This document shows, one piece after another, positions 11,454-20,193 of a DNA stretch of 50,787 bases. Made by a program: the position numbers and the translations under genes. Numbering within the stretch: the stretch's first letter is position 1; each line of letters opens with the position of its first letter. The stretch comes from Skermanella aerolata KACC 11604. GTDB taxonomy: Bacteria > Pseudomonadota > Alphaproteobacteria > Azospirillales > Azospirillaceae. Location of the stretch: positions 1 to 50,787 of the forward strand of contig NZ_AVFK01000045.1 of the NCBI RefSeq assembly GCF_000936425.1, in the 5' to 3' direction. The notes under the pieces were generated by a model that saw only the letters and a list, made by a program, of their open reading frames with translations, did no database searches and had not been told where the DNA came from.

Positions 11454-12129
11454 GGACTTGGTCAGTTTCCCCGGTTGATAGGTGTGACGATCTGACGTGA
11501 GGGCTTCCCTTGATGAGGATCGGCATGGTTGGCTAACGGCATGTCAGTTCCGCCGCTTCCAGACCTGGACGCCCTGTCCCTCGACGAGCTGAAGAAGCTG
11601 GTGGTTCAGCTTTTGGTCGAAGTGACAGCGCTGCGCGAGGAGAACCGGCAGCTGCGCGCGGAGAACGCCCGGCTGAAGGATCTGCCGAAGAAACCGAAGC
11701 TGGCGCCGGGCGGCATGGACAAGGCAACGAAACCGGATAAACGGGTCAGGACCAAGGAAGCACGCCGGCAGCGGCGCAAGCGGCAGAGTGGTCGGCGCAC
11801 CCCGCCGGTGACCGAGGAGCGAACCCTTGTGGTCGAGGCCCCGGCCGGCTCGCGGCGCCGCGGCTTCGAGCCCTTCACCGTGCAGGATCTGATCCTGACG
11901 CCGCAGGTCATCCGCTTCCGCCGCGAGCGCTGGGTGACACCGGAGGGTCAGGAGATCGTTGCACCGCTGCCGCCTGAGGTGAGTGGCCACTTTGGCCCCG
12001 GGATCGTGCGCTATGTCCCGATGCAGCACGTCCAGGGACAGGTGACGGTGGAGCGTCTGCTCGCCCAGTTGAAAGGCCTGGGCGTGTGCATTTCGAAGGG
12101 CCAGATCATTACCATCCTGACCGCCAGCT
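11454..12129 (+). mobile_element. 676-bp IS66-like insertion inside the IS6 remnant
   Basis: This segment sits exactly between two copies of TTGCGGAC, the 8-bp target duplication size typical of IS66. It contains only the 5' part of a TnpC-like gene, far short of the 2.5 kb of full IS66 elements. Its ends share GGTCAG near position 7-13 from each terminus but no longer inverted repeat. It may be a small derivative or a decayed element. Confidence 0.6.
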
Positions 12130-12359
12130 TTGCGGACCTCGTCGAAGGCGCGGCAGAAGCGATGAGCCGCATCGAAATTCTTGAAGCCGCGCATCGACCG
12201 GTAGCGTCCCTTTATGCCCCGGTGATTCTGTTCGATCACGTTGTTTTTATACTGACTGGTGCGGTGATCGACGTCCGTGCCGAGTTCGTCGGCGATGGCC
12301 CTGGGATAGCTGGTGTGTCCGTCGGTGGTGACCCGCTCTGGCTCGACCGGATATCTTAA
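11541..12359 (+). pseudogene. IS66-type transposase (TnpC) N-terminal part, fused out into IS6 antisense sequence
   Basis: From the ATG at 11541 the product begins MSVPPLPDLDALSLDELKK and carries a leucine-zipper-like coiled coil (VTALREENRQLRAEN, residues 28-50), then a basic linker and the VQDLILTPQVIRFRRERW segment. This is the N-terminal region of a TnpC-like IS66 transposase. After about residue 196 (ITILTASF) the frame enters the antisense strand of the IS6 remnant, so the remaining residues to 12359 are not transposase. The catalytic DDE domain is missing. Not functional. Confidence 0.8.
12130..12351 (-). mobile_element. IS6-family remnant, right segment (middle of transposase gene)
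   Basis: Antisense sequence from TTGCGGACCTCGTCGAAGG onward matches the intact IS6 transposase gene around 41269-41485 and stops abruptly at about 12351. The 5' half of the gene and the other terminal repeat are missing. It is the continuation of the segment ending at 11453. Confidence 0.8.
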
Positions 12360-12363
12360 TGAA

Positions 12364-12413
12364 AACGAACCGTAGCGTCCGCTGCCGGATGGGGCATCCG
12401 AACGCGACGGTTT
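12364..12413 (-). terminator. Probable rho-independent terminator after dctM
   Basis: On the minus strand an imperfect GC-rich stem (12400-12412 against 12368-12380) is followed by CGTTTTC. It lies about 45 bases past the dctM stop, the right place to end the TRAP operon. Confidence 0.5.
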
Positions 12414-12455
12414 CTCCCTGGTCTCAGCCGATGATCGGTACTTGACCAGTCATCC

Positions 12456-13727
12456 TCATGTGAGGAACCGTGCCGGCCAGAGGACCACCTGGGGAAGCAG
12501 TGCCACGAGTATGAGAACGACGATATTGACCACGTAGAAGGGTACGCTCGCCAGTGAAAGACGCTCGATAGGAACGCCTGATACCTGCGCTGTGGCGAAG
12601 AGGCAGGTGCCCACGGGAGGTGTCGCGAGGCCCATGGCCAAAGCCGCCACCATGAAGACGATGAAGTGCAGCGGATCCACGCCGACCTTGACGGCGGTGG
12701 GCATCAGGATCGGGATCAGCATGAGGGCTGCCGCCACGATATCCATCAGCATACCGACAGCCAGGAAGATAAGGCCCATCAGCAGAAGCACGACCTTCGG
12801 GTCCGATGTCAGCGCCATAATCGAAGAAGAGGCTTTGGAGGGAAGCTGATCGATCGTGAAGACGTATGTGGCCGTGCTGGCGACCATCAGGATCAGCAGG
12901 ACCGTTCCGGCAGTCCGGCCGGCGCTGATGAACAGCTCGGGCAGGTCCGTCAGGGCGATCTCGCGGTGGGCCAGCAGTCCGACGGCCAGCGTGTAGAGGA
13001 CTGCCAGTGCCGCCGCCTCGGTCGGAGTGACGATGCCCGTGAACATCGCGGTCAGAATGATGACCGGGGCACCGACCGAGGGCAGCGAGCGGCCGATTGC
13101 GCGTAGGCTCGCCCCTGCGTTGAACGGAAGAACCGTGCCGTAGCCCTTGGCCTTCGAGATCATCGCATTGTAGACGAAGAGCGCTGCGGCAAGCAGGATA
13201 CCCGGCCCGAGCCCCCCAGCCAGCGCCTGACCAACCGACTGACCGGCCGCCGCGGCCGCGACGATCATGAGAATGCTGGGCGGAACCAGGGTCGCCAGTG
13301 TGGAGGTGATCAGGGTCAGCGCCGCGGAGTAGGGGCGGGGATAGTTCCTGGTCGTCATCGCGCCGATCGTGATGCGGCCGATGCTGGCGATGTCGGCGAC
13401 TGAGGAACCTGATATCCCGCCGAAGACGAAGCTGGACAGAATATTGACGTGGCCGAGGCCACCCCTGAAGCGCCCGACGCAGGCTTCCGCAGCACTGAAG
13501 ATCCGCTCGGAGAGACCACCGCGCTCCATGATGTGGCCGGCCAGAACGAACAGGGGCACGGCGATCAGCAGAAAGGAATTGATCGAAGTCGCCATCGACT
13601 GCGTGACCATCGAGAGCGGCAGTTCGTAGTACCAAAGCGTTGTCGCGGCACCGAGGCCGAGTGATACGGCGAGAGGGACCCCGAGGAACGACAGCCCGAG
13701 GAAGATCGTGAGCAGGAGTAGACTCAT
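12456..13727 (-). CDS. dctM: TRAP transporter large membrane subunit DctM
   Basis: Large membrane subunit of a TRAP transporter, which drives Na+-coupled uptake of organic acids together with a small subunit and a periplasmic binding protein. It has 423 residues and about a dozen hydrophobic segments from residue 2 to the end. FGGISGSSVADIASIG and TPTEAAALAVLYTLAVG are DctM family marks. The start at 13727 is fixed by overlap with the dctQ stop (ATGA at 13724-13727); longer in-frame reading to 14174 is antisense filler. It is the last gene of the oxidoreductase-dctP-dctQ-dctM unit. Confidence 0.95.
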   Translation of the reverse strand: MSLLLLTIFLGLSFLGVPLAVSLGLGAATTLWYYELPLSMVTQSMATSINSFLLIAVPLFVLAGHIMERGGLSERIFSAAEACVGRFRGGLGHVNILSSFVFGGISGSSVADIASIGRITIGAMTTRNYPRPYSAALTLITSTLATLVPPSILMIVAAAAAGQSVGQALAGGLGPGILLAAALFVYNAMISKAKGYGTVLPFNAGASLRAIGRSLPSVGAPVIILTAMFTGIVTPTEAAALAVLYTLAVGLLAHREIALTDLPELFISAGRTAGTVLLILMVASTATYVFTIDQLPSKASSSIMALTSDPKVVLLLMGLIFLAVGMLMDIVAAALMLIPILMPTAVKVGVDPLHFIVFMVAALAMGLATPPVGTCLFATAQVSGVPIERLSLASVPFYVVNIVVLILVALLPQVVLWPARFLT

Positions 13728-14293
13728 GGACCGTCTCCCCGGTTGATGATGGCGCGGTCGATGACACCGGGATGGGTGCCGGCCGCGCCTTGACGAAGAT
13801 CGAGCTTGCGGTAAACTTGGACCAGACAGCCGATGATGGCCAGGACGGAACCCAGGATTACCGGCACGGTGGCGACCCACATGCCGATCCCGAGCACGGG
13901 GGAGGTCTCGCCGAACCTCATCTGCTGCATGAGTAGCCCCACGGCATGCCAGCCGATGATGGCGAAAAGAACGGTGGTCGAGACGGCGGTCAGGTGGGTC
14001 GAGAGCGACCTCATCCAGCCGGGCAGGGCATCGGTCAGGACGGTGATGCTGGGATGCTCGCCGCGCCGGAATCCGGTTGCCATGCCCAGGAACGCCGTCC
14101 AGATGAACAGAAAGCGGGAAAGCTCCTCGGTCCATGGCACGGAAAACCCGATCAGGCGGCTGAAGGCCTGGCACGAGACCGTGACGAGGAGCCCGAGAAC
14201 GATCACGAAAATTAGGCCGTCAACCGCCCGCCAGATCAGGTGATCGACGCTCGATCGCTGAGTTTGCATCTGTTGATGACCGACGCTGGTCAT
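13724..14293 (-). CDS. dctQ: TRAP transporter small membrane subunit DctQ
   Basis: Small four-helix membrane subunit of the TRAP system, 189 residues. It shows the DctQ pattern: helix 1 around residues 25-45, PWTEELSRFLFIWTAFLGM (about 54-72) as the conserved second helix, and two later helices. Start and stop each overlap a neighbour by 4 bases (ATGA with dctP and with dctM), so the three genes are tightly coupled. Residues after about 160 are polar and presumably cytosolic. Confidence 0.93.
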   Translation of the reverse strand: MTSVGHQQMQTQRSSVDHLIWRAVDGLIFVIVLGLLVTVSCQAFSRLIGFSVPWTEELSRFLFIWTAFLGMATGFRRGEHPSITVLTDALPGWMRSLSTHLTAVSTTVLFAIIGWHAVGLLMQQMRFGETSPVLGIGMWVATVPVILGSVLAIIGCLVQVYRKLDLRQGAAGTHPGVIDRAIINRGDGP

Positions 14294-15309
14294 GACTTGT
14301 CCACGAACGCCAAGCTTTTAGCGATGAACTCCTTGCCGATCATGCCGGAGAAATCAGGATAGAGGCCCGCAGCGATCTGCTGGAGTTTGACGCTTTCGCC
14401 CGACCCGAGCTCATTCACTGTCATGCCTTTTTCCTTGAGAGAGGCGATGATGGCGGTTTCCTGCTGGACTTCCTTCGCGTCGTGCTCCTCGGCCATTTTC
14501 GCGGCGGCCGCGCGGACATTCTCCTGCTGGTTCTCCGGGATGCGGCGCCATGCCGTGCGGCTGAGGCCGAGGAGATAGGAGTCCGCCACGTGACGGGTCA
14601 GGTTCAGGTGCTTCTGCACCTCGTAGAAGCGGTTATTGAGCGGAACCTCGACCGGATTTTCCTGACCATCGATGGCGCCGAGCTGCAAAGCGGTATAGAC
14701 CTCGGAAAAGGCCATCGGCGTGGGGTTGGCGTTGAGCGTCTTGAACAGGCGGACGAAAAGCTGATTGTTGGGAACGCGCAGCTTCAGTCCCTGGAAATCC
14801 TCGACCTTTGTGATCGCCCGGTCCCGAGTGGTCGTGTTGCGGAAGGTTCTGAGCATCATGCCGAGCCCGACGACGTTGAAGCGGTCGAGCGATCCGAGCA
14901 GCTCCCGGCCGGGCGTCCCACGGAGATAGCCGGTGAGCTGATCGTAGTCGGAGAACAGATAGGGCAGGCTGACCGCGTTCATGCGCGGCTCGAAGGAGGC
15001 GTAGACGCTGCTGGCCAGGATAAGCCCGTCAAGCGCTCCGCTGCCGAGCTGGTTGATCGCGGCGTTCTGATCGTTGCCGAACAGGACGCCGTCCGGGAAA
15101 ACCATGATCTCGACAGCACCGCCGGTTGCTTCCCGGACGAGTTCCGCGAACCGCGTCGCGGCCTGACCCACCGACGATGTTGCAGGATCTGCGACAGCCA
15201 GCCTGATTGTTGTCGCGGCGCGCGCCGGCCGGACGAAGGCCAGAGATGCTGCCCCCGCACCCAGAGCCAGCACTGACCGGCGGTTCAATCCTTGAGCGGA
15301 CCTGTTCAT
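14290..15309 (-). CDS. dctP: TRAP transporter periplasmic binding protein DctP
   Basis: Extracytoplasmic receptor of the TRAP system, 339 residues from the ATG at 15309, which is preceded by GGGAGGAAAGA; an ATG at 15369 lies ahead of this site. The N-terminus NRRSVLALGAGAASLAFVRPARA is a Tat-like or Sec signal that ends near residue 32. Key family features are RVPNNQLFVRLFKTLNANP (the conserved carboxylate-binding arginine region), TPMAFSEVYTALQLGAIDGQEN and the final helix region. The ligand is not predictable beyond an organic acid. Confidence 0.93.
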   Translation of the reverse strand: MNRSAQGLNRRSVLALGAGAASLAFVRPARAATTIRLAVADPATSSVGQAATRFAELVREATGGAVEIMVFPDGVLFGNDQNAAINQLGSGALDGLILASSVYASFEPRMNAVSLPYLFSDYDQLTGYLRGTPGRELLGSLDRFNVVGLGMMLRTFRNTTTRDRAITKVEDFQGLKLRVPNNQLFVRLFKTLNANPTPMAFSEVYTALQLGAIDGQENPVEVPLNNRFYEVQKHLNLTRHVADSYLLGLSRTAWRRIPENQQENVRAAAAKMAEEHDAKEVQQETAIIASLKEKGMTVNELGSGESVKLQQIAAGLYPDFSGMIGKEFIAKSLAFVDKS

Positions 15310-15387
15310 TCTTTCCTCCCGTTCCTGGCGCCTTGTGTCCGGCACCGCAGTTTCAGCAAAAACCATCATGCGATGGGATGATAGGCG

Positions 15388-16746
15388 TTAAGCCGCCTCG
15401 TTGCGCTGCTTGCCGAACTGGGTTTCCATCAGCCGGCGGAGTTCGACGACATCAAGGTCGTTGACGAGTTCGACGTCATCGAAGCTGACGATGGTGTCCT
15501 TCGCCACCGGGCGCTTCAGCCTGACATTGTGGGCCAGGCCAATCGGCAGGGCGGCAGATTCCAGGCTGCGCGTTGCAGGAATGGCGTTGGCCCACACGGC
15601 ATAGCCGCCCTCGCCGTCGAGCATTTCGCCGGCCTTCAGATCGCGCTTGGCCGTTGCCACGGCATCGCCGCGGAACTCCTTGGATGAGCCGGTTGCTTCA
15701 CCCCGCAACACGGCCGACAAAACGCTGACCGAGGTCTCCAGACCGATGATGTGGAAGGGGCGCCACATCGATGCGTACCATCCGGACGGATCGGTCAGGA
15801 GCCCGTATTGCTTGAAGCAGGCGCGGGAGTATTCGTTATGCGCCTTGAAGGTCACGAAGACGCCGTAACGGATGTTGTTCAGCACCTCGCGTCCGTCCGG
15901 TTCCTGGCTCGCGGCAATGTCGACGAGACCACTACGGGCAAGGCGTCCGCCATCGGCCGCGGGGCGGAAGACCCGGGCAAGGTCGTGAAGGCCGGCGGGA
16001 GGAAATGCCAGACCATCGTCGGGGCAATCCAGGCCGGTGCCGTTCGCGACAGCCGCCATCTCGATGGCCGCCTTGGTACCGTCGGTGAACGAGTTATACA
16101 TTTTCGGATTGAAGTCGCCCTTGGCCACCTCCTCTTCGGTCCATCCGAAGAAACTCCAAACGGTGTCGGGCGTCGAGTAGCGATAGCGCGGCTCGAAATT
16201 CATGCCTTTGCCCGCACTCGTCAGTTCGAAGCCGCAGGCATGGACCCAATCGACAAGTTCGCAGATCAGCGCCGGCTGGTCGCCATAGGCCATCGAGTAT
16301 ACCAGTCCTTTTGACCGTGCGCGCTCGGCCAGCAGAGGCCCGCAGAGCACATCAGCCTCGACATTGACCATCACGATGTGCTTGCCGTGGTCGATCGCCG
16401 CGTTGGCATGGCGGACGCCGGCGATCGGATGCCCGGTCGCCTCGATGATGCACTCGACTTCCTCGCAGCCCATCAGAGCGGCTGCGTCGTCGGTTACGCA
16501 GGTCGTCCCCTTCCTGACCGCTTCGCCCATGCTTGTGGCCGCGTAGCGTTCCTGGGGCCAGCCGACCCGCTGCATCGCCTCGCGCGCTCTCCCCACATTC
16601 AGGTCCACGACACCCACCACGTGCAGCTCCTTGATCTTCTGGGCCTGGGAAAGCACCATCGAACCGAATTTGCCGGCTCCAATAAGGCCGACCCGCACCG
16701 GCCCGCTGCTGGCAGCGCGTTCGAGGAGTTTGGTCGAGAGGTTCAT
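15388..16746 (-). CDS. NAD(P)-dependent oxidoreductase with C-terminal SAF-like domain
   Basis: It has 452 residues from the ATG at 16746, preceded by AAGGACAAAAG. The Rossmann fold opens at about residue 20 with VRVGLIGAGKFGSMVLSQ (GxGxxG type); the central part (EATGHPIAGVRHANAAIDHG) resembles homoserine dehydrogenase-like and 4-carbon sugar-acid dehydrogenases. The last 80 residues (LKAGEMLDGEGGYAVW, then VAKDTIVSFDDVEL) look like an SAF domain as in AFP/sugar-acid enzymes. It is the first gene of the TRAP unit, so it probably acts on the imported acid. The exact reaction is unknown. Confidence 0.8.
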   Translation of the reverse strand: MNLSTKLLERAASSGPVRVGLIGAGKFGSMVLSQAQKIKELHVVGVVDLNVGRAREAMQRVGWPQERYAATSMGEAVRKGTTCVTDDAAALMGCEEVECIIEATGHPIAGVRHANAAIDHGKHIVMVNVEADVLCGPLLAERARSKGLVYSMAYGDQPALICELVDWVHACGFELTSAGKGMNFEPRYRYSTPDTVWSFFGWTEEEVAKGDFNPKMYNSFTDGTKAAIEMAAVANGTGLDCPDDGLAFPPAGLHDLARVFRPAADGGRLARSGLVDIAASQEPDGREVLNNIRYGVFVTFKAHNEYSRACFKQYGLLTDPSGWYASMWRPFHIIGLETSVSVLSAVLRGEATGSSKEFRGDAVATAKRDLKAGEMLDGEGGYAVWANAIPATRSLESAALPIGLAHNVRLKRPVAKDTIVSFDDVELVNDLDVVELRRLMETQFGKQRNEAA

Positions 16747-17152
16747 CTTTTGTCCTTCCAAGGAGGTTTGCAGCCGCACCGGCAATACGGCTCCGGCGCT
16801 ATTTTTGGTAGATTCGGCTGGGATTAGACATTATTCGGGCGTGTAACCGTGCATGGCACGGCTCCGCTACACGGCGGCAGTCCAGACTTCAGGCCGGTGC
16901 GATTGAAGGTGTTATGATATGAGGTGGCGACGTACAGACAATGCGCTTGTCACGCAAATTCTCTAACGGCTGGCCTTGGCATGAGTTCTTGGCGTTTCTC
17001 CCTCTGGCCCGAATTTCCGGGTCACATTCTTTTCAGCCACCTATTCCGGTCAAGCTGTGTCTTGCGAGGATGTTACGTGAGTTTGCATGCCTACGACAAT
17101 TTAGATGTCCAGTGTCGTTTGTTAGGCCAGCTAAACGATCCGGGACCATCGT
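16747..17152. promoter_or_regulatory. Control region upstream of the TRAP operon with nested dyads
   Basis: The 406 bp gap between the tandem LysR gene and the oxidoreductase must hold the operon promoter. About 100 bases upstream of the start is a palindrome CCGTGC-ATG-GCACGG (16847-16861), itself enclosed by GTGTA (16841-16845) and TACAC. A LysR-type operator is the natural reading. Nothing coding is seen. Confidence 0.5.
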
Positions 17153-18073
17153 TCAGGTTTGGCAAGCTTCCACGCGCCTGTTCATGGCAACGTCGGCAAG
17201 CCATGCGTCGCGTTCCACCTGGATCCACTCGACGAAGGCTCGCACCTTCGACAGGCGAAGACGATCGTGGGGGCAGACGATCCACTGCGTGACGGCTGTG
17301 ATCGGCGGTGGATTGACGATGGGACAGATCAGACGTCCATCGCATAGCTCCTGCCACATCAGCAGGTTGCTCTCGAGCGCGATGCCAAGGCCGCCTACCG
17401 TGGCATCGACGACCATATGGGAGCGGTCGAACAACACACGATCCCAGCGGCGGTCGGCGATGATGCCGAGAGTGTCGAACCAGTGTGTCCATTGGACCAT
17501 GGACTTGACGGAATGGATCAGACGATGCTTGGGGAAGTCCGAGGGCGTCAGGCTTCCCGCTGCCGCATAGACAGGGGAGCAGACCGGAAAAAAGTGCTCT
17601 TCGGCCAGCCCCTCGACGAAGAGTCCCGGCCATTTTCCCTCGCCGTGGCGCAGATCGATATCGACATCTTCCCGGTCGAAGTTGGTCGGCTCATTGGTTC
17701 CATCTATCCGCACGTCGAGCTGAGGATGGCTCCTGATGAAGTTGCCGAGCCGGGGGAGCAGCCACTTGCTGGAAAGGCTGGGGGCGGCGCGGACGGTCAG
17801 TACCGTCACGGCCCGATAGCCGCGCAACCGGTGGGTCGCCTCGACGATCTGCTCGACTCCACCGGAAATCATCTCGAAGTAGCGCTCACCGGCTTCGGTC
17901 AGCTTGATCTGGCGTCCCACCTTGACCAGCAGGGCAGTTCCGAGAAAGAGTTCCAGCGAGTGGATCTGCTGACTGATCGCCGATGGCGTCACGCCCAGTT
18001 CCTGGGCCGCGCCGGAAACGCTGCCAGCCCTCACGGCTGCGTGAAACATGCTGATCGCGCGAAATGGAAGCAT
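17153..18073 (-). CDS. LysR-family regulator, GcvA-like
   Basis: It has 306 residues. The winged helix covers residues 1-60 (FRAISMFHAAVRAGSVSGAA, then TPSAISQQIHSLELFLG), followed by a substrate-binding domain with VDIDLRHGEG and HRLIHS, typical of the GcvA/TrpI branch. It lies upstream of the oxidoreductase-dctPQM unit on the same strand with a 406 bp gap that contains a dyad. Control of that unit is inferred from position. The effector is unknown. Confidence 0.9.
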   Translation of the reverse strand: MLPFRAISMFHAAVRAGSVSGAAQELGVTPSAISQQIHSLELFLGTALLVKVGRQIKLTEAGERYFEMISGGVEQIVEATHRLRGYRAVTVLTVRAAPSLSSKWLLPRLGNFIRSHPQLDVRIDGTNEPTNFDREDVDIDLRHGEGKWPGLFVEGLAEEHFFPVCSPVYAAAGSLTPSDFPKHRLIHSVKSMVQWTHWFDTLGIIADRRWDRVLFDRSHMVVDATVGGLGIALESNLLMWQELCDGRLICPIVNPPPITAVTQWIVCPHDRLRLSKVRAFVEWIQVERDAWLADVAMNRRVEACQT

Positions 18074-18080
18074 TGAAAAC

Positions 18081-18190
18081 TCACATCTGATTTGCCAACG
18101 TCAAAGTTATCGAACCTCGACAGCGCTCAATGTTGAGGGCGGCCATCTCAGCGGCGGTGACCTTGATCCCCTTCTGGTAGGCCCAGTGAC
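18081..18190 (-). pseudogene. ISAzo13-family transposase remnant (C-terminus)
   Basis: The minus-strand frame contains YQKGIKVTAAEMAALNIE, which closely resembles the YPKGIKVSDAEMA.LNI segment near the C-terminus of ISAzo13-family transposases. Only about 30 codons remain, ending in a short unrelated tail, and the frame is joined to sequence of the neighbouring gene. Clearly non-functional. Confidence 0.55.
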
Positions 18191-18220
18191 CACGTAGCTG
18201 TGCAAAATGGCCAAACTTAA

Positions 18221-19669
18221 TCAGGGCTGCGTTCCGGACACCTCGGCAACCTGCTTCCAGAAGCCGGACTTTCGAGCGTGGCTGGCATGAAGGCGGCTGG
18301 TGAAGGCCTCGTCGGTTTCGAACGTGCCATAGTCCCGGATCAGCGTGGCGAGGGACTGGCATTCGAGAAGGTGCCGAGCGGCATGCTTGTAGCGGGACGA
18401 TTTCGCACCGTCGAGCGTGTCGTCGATCATGGCCCGCCGCAGCAGGGTCGCGGCCAGCGGGTGCCGGCCCTCGATCTGGCGCGCCACCGGATCCAGCAGA
18501 TAGTAGGCGTTGCCGTCGATCTCGGAAGCACGCTCGAGCACAAGCTGAGCAGCGTGGGCCGGATCCGGCCATTGATGGAAAAAGTACAGCGCCGCCGGGA
18601 AGCTTCTGAAGCCGAGGGCGTGCTGCATGGCCCAGTCCTCGGCCTCGACGTCTTTGAAACCCGGCAGCTTCTTTAGGTAGGCACGCAGGCTCCCGGAGGA
18701 AAGTCGCTCCTCGAACGCCGCCCGGCGAAGCTGCTGGGCGCGCTCTCCCTGGCCATTCGCGTCCAGTGCATCGATGTAGACCTCCTCCCAGACATCATCA
18801 TGACCGCGCAGGTATCCTAATTCATATAATTCGTCATATTGGCGCGATCGGTCCGCCGGCGGTGTCGGCTTGGCCCGTTCCAAGGCGGCAAAGGCTTCAT
18901 TCGCCCGACCGGCAGCCAGAAGACGGCGGCCAACCGCCGCGCCGATGTAGGGACGATCCAGATCTTCCAATGGGATCAGCGCTATATAGGCATCGACATC
19001 GCCCTCGCTGTCCGCCAGTGCCTGCAGAGCCCGACGGAAGGCATCGGCGTAACGGTCCCGTTTATTCCCTCCACCAGGCCGGGAGGTCAGCGCCTCGGTC
19101 AGTCTTGTCCGGAGACGGTCGACCCCCGTCTCGCCGAGCGCCGGAAAGATCACCTGCACCAGATTGTCGAACAGGCCATAGTCGTTCTTCGAGAGTGCCG
19201 TGAAGACGCGATCCGCCAAGCTGGCCGGATCAGGCCGCGCCATCTCGGCAATGGCCGCAAGATTGTCGCAGGCCGTGTGGAAGACGTCCCCGACCGAGCC
19301 GTTGCTGTCATCGACGCGATTGAAGACCGGCTCGGCGAGGTCCATGAACCGCCACATCAGGTCCAGTGCCAGGTCCGGTCGGGTCTGGGCAATCCGCTCG
19401 GCGATCATCACCCGCTGCTGATCAAGATCCTTCAGGAATTCCCGGCGCTTCTGCCAGTCGACAAAGGATCGGGCGTTCCGCAGGGCAGTGAGGCGCTTAC
19501 CGACTTCGGCGGCGAGAGCGTCGCCACCGCCGGTCTGCTCGGCCAGCTCCAGGCGCAGACGCCGTTTGATTTCAGCATTGCCGGCCGCGACCTCGATAAG
19601 GATGGCGGCAAGGCGTTCCGGGCCCAGCGCCGCAAGATTGTCCAGGTTGAGGGTCTTCTTCGACGCCAT
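18221..19669 (-). CDS. DUF6880-like protein
   Basis: It has 482 residues from the ATG at 19669 (MASKKTLNLDNLAALG); an in-frame ATG at 19753 would run over an integrase remnant and is rejected. The protein is helical and rich in alanine, leucine and aspartate. The opening, the RSFVDWQKRREFLKDLD segment (about 68-84) and ALDLMWRFMDLAEPVF are marks of a family I know as DUF6880, of unknown function, found on alphaproteobacterial chromosomes and plasmids. TPR-like helical pairs in the centre suggest a scaffold. No operon partner is seen: remnants lie on both sides. Confidence 0.7.
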   Translation of the reverse strand: MASKKTLNLDNLAALGPERLAAILIEVAAGNAEIKRRLRLELAEQTGGGDALAAEVGKRLTALRNARSFVDWQKRREFLKDLDQQRVMIAERIAQTRPDLALDLMWRFMDLAEPVFNRVDDSNGSVGDVFHTACDNLAAIAEMARPDPASLADRVFTALSKNDYGLFDNLVQVIFPALGETGVDRLRTRLTEALTSRPGGGNKRDRYADAFRRALQALADSEGDVDAYIALIPLEDLDRPYIGAAVGRRLLAAGRANEAFAALERAKPTPPADRSRQYDELYELGYLRGHDDVWEEVYIDALDANGQGERAQQLRRAAFEERLSSGSLRAYLKKLPGFKDVEAEDWAMQHALGFRSFPAALYFFHQWPDPAHAAQLVLERASEIDGNAYYLLDPVARQIEGRHPLAATLLRRAMIDDTLDGAKSSRYKHAARHLLECQSLATLIRDYGTFETDEAFTSRLHASHARKSGFWKQVAEVSGTQP

Positions 19670-19673
19670 TCCG

Positions 19674-19757
19674 TCATCGTCTCCAGATGTCTTCGAACCG
19701 GCTGCCTGCGATCCGGGTGTAGTGGACGGTGTGCTTTGGATCGCGGTGTCCAAGGTA
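19674..19757 (-). pseudogene. Tyrosine integrase C-terminus, cut by an IS6 end
   Basis: The minus strand reads LGHRDPKHTVHYTRIAG then SRFEDIWRR and a stop. That is the last 28 residues of a phage-integrase-type tyrosine recombinase, with the LGH box and the catalytic tyrosine in VHYTR. The frame is severed one base before the IS6 terminal repeat at 19759, so the rest of the gene has been lost. Confidence 0.75.
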
Positions 19758-19839
19758 GGGTTCCGTCAGGTTTCGCGCCAGCTTGCCGTCGGGCGGAGGA
19801 TTGGGGTAGACGAGCCCTTCTGATGAAGGGAGATGAAGA

Positions 19840-20193
19840 ATGCCGTGCCCGCATTGCTGCTCGGCCAGGACGACGGAGCGCTCGGACCGGACGGCACATG
19901 GCTATCGGCGTTTCCGGTGCCGGGGCTGCGGGCGGGGCTTCAATGAGCGGACCGGCTCGGTGCTGAACCGGCTTCAACTGCCAATCGACGTAGTTTTTCT
20001 GATCGTGCTGTGGAGGTTGCGGATGAAACTCAGCCTGCGCGACCTGGCGGAGATCCTGCTGCTGCGCGGCCTGGTGTTCAGCCATGAAGCGATCCGCGAC
20101 TGGGAAGCCAGGCTGGCGTCGCTGCTCACCGATGCATTGCGCCAGCGCCGCAGGGGCAAGGCTGGCCGCAGCTGGTATGTCGATGAAACGTAG
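19840..20193 (+). pseudogene. IS6-family transposase, N-terminal part
   Basis: It encodes the zinc-ribbon start MPCPHCCSARTTERSDRTAHG, then FRCRGCGRGFNERTGSV, the helix-turn-helix and the first catalytic aspartate in WYVDET. At that point the gene is interrupted, and a TAG occurs at the junction with the group II intron. About 117 of 270 residues remain. The sequence is a divergent relative of the transposase at 41154-41972. Confidence 0.85.

Noticed and set aside
12424-13767. 447-codon minus-strand frame over dctM
   Set aside because: Low-complexity Arg/Gly/His-rich product in a shifted frame of a clear TRAP gene.
18839-19966. 375-codon plus-strand frame over the DUF6880-like gene
   Set aside because: Antisense shadow; no domain, and it crosses into an IS6 element.
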